Assembly (NCBI RefSeq): GCF_015330165.1
Contig: NZ_JADDXT010000002.1
Coordinates: 308,504 to 372,503 of the forward strand
DNA: 64,000 bases
Reading direction: 5' to 3'
From: Zobellia roscoffensis
GTDB taxonomy: Bacteria; Bacteroidota; Bacteroidia; Flavobacteriales; Flavobacteriaceae
This document shows positions 61,066 through 64,000 of the stretch, in pieces. How positions within the stretch are numbered: position 1 is the stretch's first letter; each line of letters starts with the position of its first letter. Both the position numbers and the translations under genes were made by a program. The notes beneath the pieces were generated by a model. That model saw only the letters and a program-made list of their open reading frames with translations. It was not told the DNA's origin and searched no databases.

Positions 61066-61377
61066 ATGAACATAAATATTAATATTAACGATACGTCTGA
61101 TGCTAGCCGCAATACTACTGAAGACACTACGGAAACTACAAGTGCCGTAGCCGATGCAGGGCTTCCGCCCTCTGATGTAGCAGTTACATCCGCAGACGAC
61201 CAGAATTCAGATGATATGGACGCTACTGCTTCAATGGAAGATGGGCATGTAGATATTGGTGGTCCACCAGAATGGCTTCTTCAAGCTATGTCCGAGTCAA
61301 CTTCAGAAGAAGATGATGCAACTGCCGCTACCGATGAAGAGATGGACGATGGCGGAAGTGGTCCCGAACTGGACTAA
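61066..61377 (+). CDS. Very acidic small protein (candidate substrate/precursor of the peptidase)
   Basis: 103 residues. Starts MNININ, then is dominated by Asp, Glu, Thr, Ser and Ala with few hydrophobic residues, ending DDGGSGPELD. One hydrophobic island stands out: GGPPEWLLQAM at 65-75, preceded by a similar DAGLPP segment at 30-35. No signal peptide, no cysteine and no predicted helix-breaking core, so probably disordered. Last gene of the cluster, 32 bases after the C-domain gene and 20 bases before a strong terminator. Could be a precursor peptide, protease substrate or regulator; not recognised. ATG at 61066. Confidence 0.55.
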   Translation: MNINININDTSDASRNTTEDTTETTSAVADAGLPPSDVAVTSADDQNSDDMDATASMEDGHVDIGGPPEWLLQAMSESTSEEDDATAATDEEMDDGGSGPELD

Positions 61378-61397
61378 TTTCCAATTTAGAATTCTTG

Positions 61398-61427
61398 ACC
61401 CGTATAGTGAAAACTGTACGGGTTTTT
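61398..61427 (+). terminator. Terminator closing the S8 peptidase cluster
   Basis: 11-bp stem ACCCGTATAGT/ACTGTACGGGT (one G-T pair) with a GAAA tetraloop, followed by a T-run and GG. Strong intrinsic terminator just after the last gene. Confidence 0.9.
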
Positions 61428-61730
61428 GGTTTTCACAAAAGCTGAATGCATTAAAAAATCTCTGATAACCAAACAATTAAAACCTCAAAAACGCCATTTA
61501 CACAAAATCAACTACAATCCACACAACGCCGAACTAGCTAGGCTTCAAAATGATTAATTTAAGATTTTACTTACTGAACGGTAAGCACATATTTACAGTA
61601 AAAGGTTCCCTAAAAAATAGAAACTGACTATACACGACCATTGAAACTATGTTTCAATTGGCACATAGTTAAAAACACACGATGGTCTCCATTGTGAACA
61701 CCTCATTTTCTAATTCTTATTGCAGAACCT
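61428..61730. other. Region upstream of the sensor gene with nested inverted repeats
   Basis: About 300 AT-rich bases without a gene. Between 61636 and 61687 there are several inverted repeats: GACCAT/ATGGTC enclosing TTGAAAC-TAT-GTTTCAA (61641-61657) and AACTATG/CATAGTT. No exact TAnnTTTG precedes the gene. The structure could be an operator or a structured leader. Confidence 0.4.
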
Positions 61731-64000
61731 ATGCCCGCCACGTCTTCTTTAGGAAATTCTCTACGTAAACCCTTTACAGCCAATAAGCGGCTCTTTACGT
61801 TACTTACCGTGGCTTTTATAATTATTGGGCTGTTCTTTGCTATTTACTACTCCCACATTAAAAATAACGAGCACCATTATCGCGAGTCTAAACTTCACAG
61901 TCTAGATGCCAATTTTGACATTATTACCAAGCAGCTTAACAATGATTTCCAGAAGTATTATTCTACGGAGTACAATACTATCTCTACGAGCAAAGAGGTA
62001 ACTACAGAACTTAGATCAAAGCATAAGGAGTTAACAGACCTACAGTGGAATGACTCATTGGAAGCGATTAAGAAAATGTCTCTGGTGAATAGAACCTCAA
62101 AAAAATCTGAGTCAAAAAATCAAGAAAAAAAAGAGGACCATCTTCTAATAAAACAAAGAGATTCTATCACCAAGAACAAGATAAGACCCAAAGTATGGAA
62201 TACACTAAAACACAAAATAAGTGAGAGTACACTCTTTGATCAGGAGTTTGATGAATACATTGTCGTTTTTAAAAGATCTGCAGAATCAAATGAAAAAAAT
62301 CAGGCGGATTCAATTATAGAATTAAGCTCGCTAAAGGGGCGGATTATCTTACCTGACAGCCTTAATAAACTCAATCCGTTTAACATTGGCATGTCCATTG
62401 GCATACCAAAGGATGATGAAGTATATCAGCTTTTTGGACGTGAATACACCTATGAAACGGACCTAGATACCCGCGTACATTATGATATTAAAATTTTTGG
62501 ACTTGTAGAGACAGAGCGTTACAATGAAGCCGTCAGAAAATTAGATCCATGGATAATTGCTCTGTTAACCACGTTCCTACTCCTTGGCCTTTTTGGAATG
62601 CCCTATTTTAAAATGTTATTTATTGCTGAAGATGAGCGCCTGTCAAGTAATGACGTTATACTGTCTGGCATATCGGTAATTATTGGTGCACCTATTTTAA
62701 TAATTGTCTTCTTCTCTCTCACCAACCATTATTATGACTACTACTATAAAATTCCAGACCAACTGGATGACTTGAGTAAAAAAATCAAAACCAGTTTTGA
62801 AGCCGAAAACACCAGTAATGTCACCTCACTTTATGAGATGTCGCTATCAAATGAAGAATTAAAAGCTAAAGACACTCTAGCTAGCGCAAAAAACGGCGAA
62901 AGTATATCTATTCCTATTTCCGAGGCAAATGGAATCTACAGAGAAAACCACAAGTTTATTTCTAAAATAGATGCAGCTACCGGCGCTGTAAAGTACCATG
63001 TACGATTAATTGATAAAAACAATATTAAAAACACCATAAACCTCGGAAGCCGACCTTACTATACGGACTACGTAAATTCTAAAAACCTTTGGTTTCAAAA
63101 TACATCCGCGAACAAAATCAAATATGTTATGCGTCCTGTGGTCTCCATTGAGGACCAAAGTGAAGAGGCTATATATCTATTAAAAAATGAAGAGGACCTC
63201 GTCTCTGGTTACAGGGTAGGTGCTGCTCAACTTAAATCACTACACGAGGCTATTTTACCCTTTGGTTTTCAATTTGCCTTGGTAGATGAAACTGGCGAAG
63301 TTTGGTTTCACTCCAAAAAAGGAAGAGCTACCCTAGAAAATTTTCTATATGTAAGTAGAAACAAAGAAAAAATAGAGGCTGCTATGCTGGCGCGAATAAA
63401 AACGAAAGGCATGGTCAACTATAGAGATGAAGGCCAATTGTACAGTATCAGGCCCGTAGCAAACACTAATCTTAGTGTAATTGCGCTGTACGATATAGGA
63501 CTTCTTCGTACCAAAATTTCCGAAGTTTTGACCCTTTCATGTATTGGTATTGTATTAGCGTTAACCTTAATTCTAATTATTACTATCCTATCCCTTATTA
63601 TCAAGAACCCAAAGTTGGGACTCTATAAATACGACCGATTCTTATTTGAGTTTTTAACTCCAAAAAAAGAGTTGAGAGACTCTTATATTATTCTCTCCAT
63701 TCTACTAACCGGGCTTATTACCATTGCATTTGGCATTAGTTTTCTTATACCACCAACTACAGCCTATATTCTATGTCTCCTTCTTGGTATCTATTCCTAT
63801 TTAATCATATTCTACACGTTGCACCCTCATAGAGGTAACAACGATTTTAAGTTTAAGGTTCGCGATATTTTACTATTGTTAGCCATAATTTTCCTCAACA
63901 TTCTCACTTGTAAAGTCAATGAAAATGAGATTAGTTATGTGCTTCCTTCCCTAATTCTTCAGTTCATTTGTTTAGCTGTGATTTACTTTAATAAGTCATC
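61731..64000 (+). CDS. Membrane sensor-like protein with a Cache-type domain, 3' partial
   Basis: The frame opens with ATG at 61731 and stays open to the window end (about 756 codons visible). N-terminal cytoplasmic residues, a transmembrane helix (about 20-45, LLTVAFIIIGLFFAIYY), an extracytoplasmic region, a membrane pair near 275-330, then a second extracytoplasmic domain with Cache-like elements (RPYYTDYVNSKNLWFQ-type segment, AQLKSLHEAILPFGFQFALV, DETGEVWFHSKKGRATLENF and GMVNYRDEGQLYSIRPVANT) and further membrane helices. Likely a signal-transduction protein whose output domain lies beyond the window. The start is supported by the following signal-anchor; promoter unknown. Confidence 0.7.
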   Translation, partial: MPATSSLGNSLRKPFTANKRLFTLLTVAFIIIGLFFAIYYSHIKNNEHHYRESKLHSLDANFDIITKQLNNDFQKYYSTEYNTISTSKEVTTELRSKHKELTDLQWNDSLEAIKKMSLVNRTSKKSESKNQEKKEDHLLIKQRDSITKNKIRPKVWNTLKHKISESTLFDQEFDEYIVVFKRSAESNEKNQADSIIELSSLKGRIILPDSLNKLNPFNIGMSIGIPKDDEVYQLFGREYTYETDLDTRVHYDIKIFGLVETERYNEAVRKLDPWIIALLTTFLLLGLFGMPYFKMLFIAEDERLSSNDVILSGISVIIGAPILIIVFFSLTNHYYDYYYKIPDQLDDLSKKIKTSFEAENTSNVTSLYEMSLSNEELKAKDTLASAKNGESISIPISEANGIYRENHKFISKIDAATGAVKYHVRLIDKNNIKNTINLGSRPYYTDYVNSKNLWFQNTSANKIKYVMRPVVSIEDQSEEAIYLLKNEEDLVSGYRVGAAQLKSLHEAILPFGFQFALVDETGEVWFHSKKGRATLENFLYVSRNKEKIEAAMLARIKTKGMVNYRDEGQLYSIRPVANTNLSVIALYDIGLLRTKISEVLTLSCIGIVLALTLILIITILSLIIKNPKLGLYKYDRFLFEFLTPKKELRDSYIILSILLTGLITIAFGISFLIPPTTAYILCLLLGIYSYLIIFYTLHPHRGNNDFKFKVRDILLLLAIIFLNILTCKVNENEISYVLPSLILQFICLAVIYFNKS

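Noticed and set aside
1..64000. Search for tRNA or rRNA genes
   Set aside because: No cloverleaf or T-arm consensus other than the tRNA-like end of the tmRNA was seen by eye; absence is not proven.

Overview
The window reads as chromosome of a marine-type member of the Flavobacteriaceae (Bacteroidota). The evidence is a fused SecD-SecF gene, a tmRNA tag ending in YALAA, many promoters matching the Bacteroidota -7 element TAnnTTTG, and Bacteroidota-typical families (DUF2911, DUF2490, DUF6503, DUF1361, a plugless TonB-receptor-like barrel, a PKD/tandem-95 surface protein). The genus cannot be fixed from the sequence alone; Zobellia/Maribacter-like is a guess.

Layout. 1-3365: the 3' part of a giant repeat surface protein with four 282-bp tandem repeats. 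3774-5015: a ModF-like double ATPase. 5133-16918: mostly minus-strand housekeeping genes (secDF, mdh, usp, a PiT-like permease, gyrB, asnB). 17158-29408: envelope and metabolic genes, including an amidohydrolase, a NYN-domain protein, an OmpA protein, a diheme cytochrome lipoprotein, and a giant TPR protein paired with an outer-membrane barrel. 29698-34858: plus-strand ftsE, an EEP-family hydrolase, a membrane-Nudix fusion with a degenerate Nudix box, a sulfatase and a polyphosphate glucokinase. 34917-43268: typA, two paralogous barrel-like proteins, kdsA, small DUF genes, a saccharopine-dehydrogenase-like enzyme and ssrA (tmRNA). 43328-51191: a TesA-like SGNH esterase divergent from a YbbAP-like ABC exporter, then a three-gene MORN/DUF2490 operon.

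51556-64000 is the accessory end. After a YoaK-family protein comes an AT-rich island with a Hachiman anti-phage operon (hamA-hamB, 52688-55632). It is bordered upstream by a short orphan coding remnant and downstream by a decayed 3' end of a group II intron on the minus strand (55647-55930). Next come a lipoprotein plus FAD-dependent oxidoreductase pair (56179-58183) and a compact, apparently self-contained cluster (58485-61427). That cluster has its own promoter, an 80-aa protein resembling the prodomain of the next gene, a leaderless subtilisin-like S8 peptidase, an 86-aa protein that is a free-standing copy of the peptidase's C-terminal domain, a 103-aa very acidic peptide, and a strong terminator. 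The window ends inside a large membrane sensor-like gene (61731 onward).

The most interesting candidate for an undescribed system is the S8 peptidase cluster: both end modules of the protease also exist as separate small genes on either side of it, with a small acidic candidate substrate or precursor last. Because no signal peptides are visible, it may act inside the cell. Its function is not known to me and is presented as a hypothesis.
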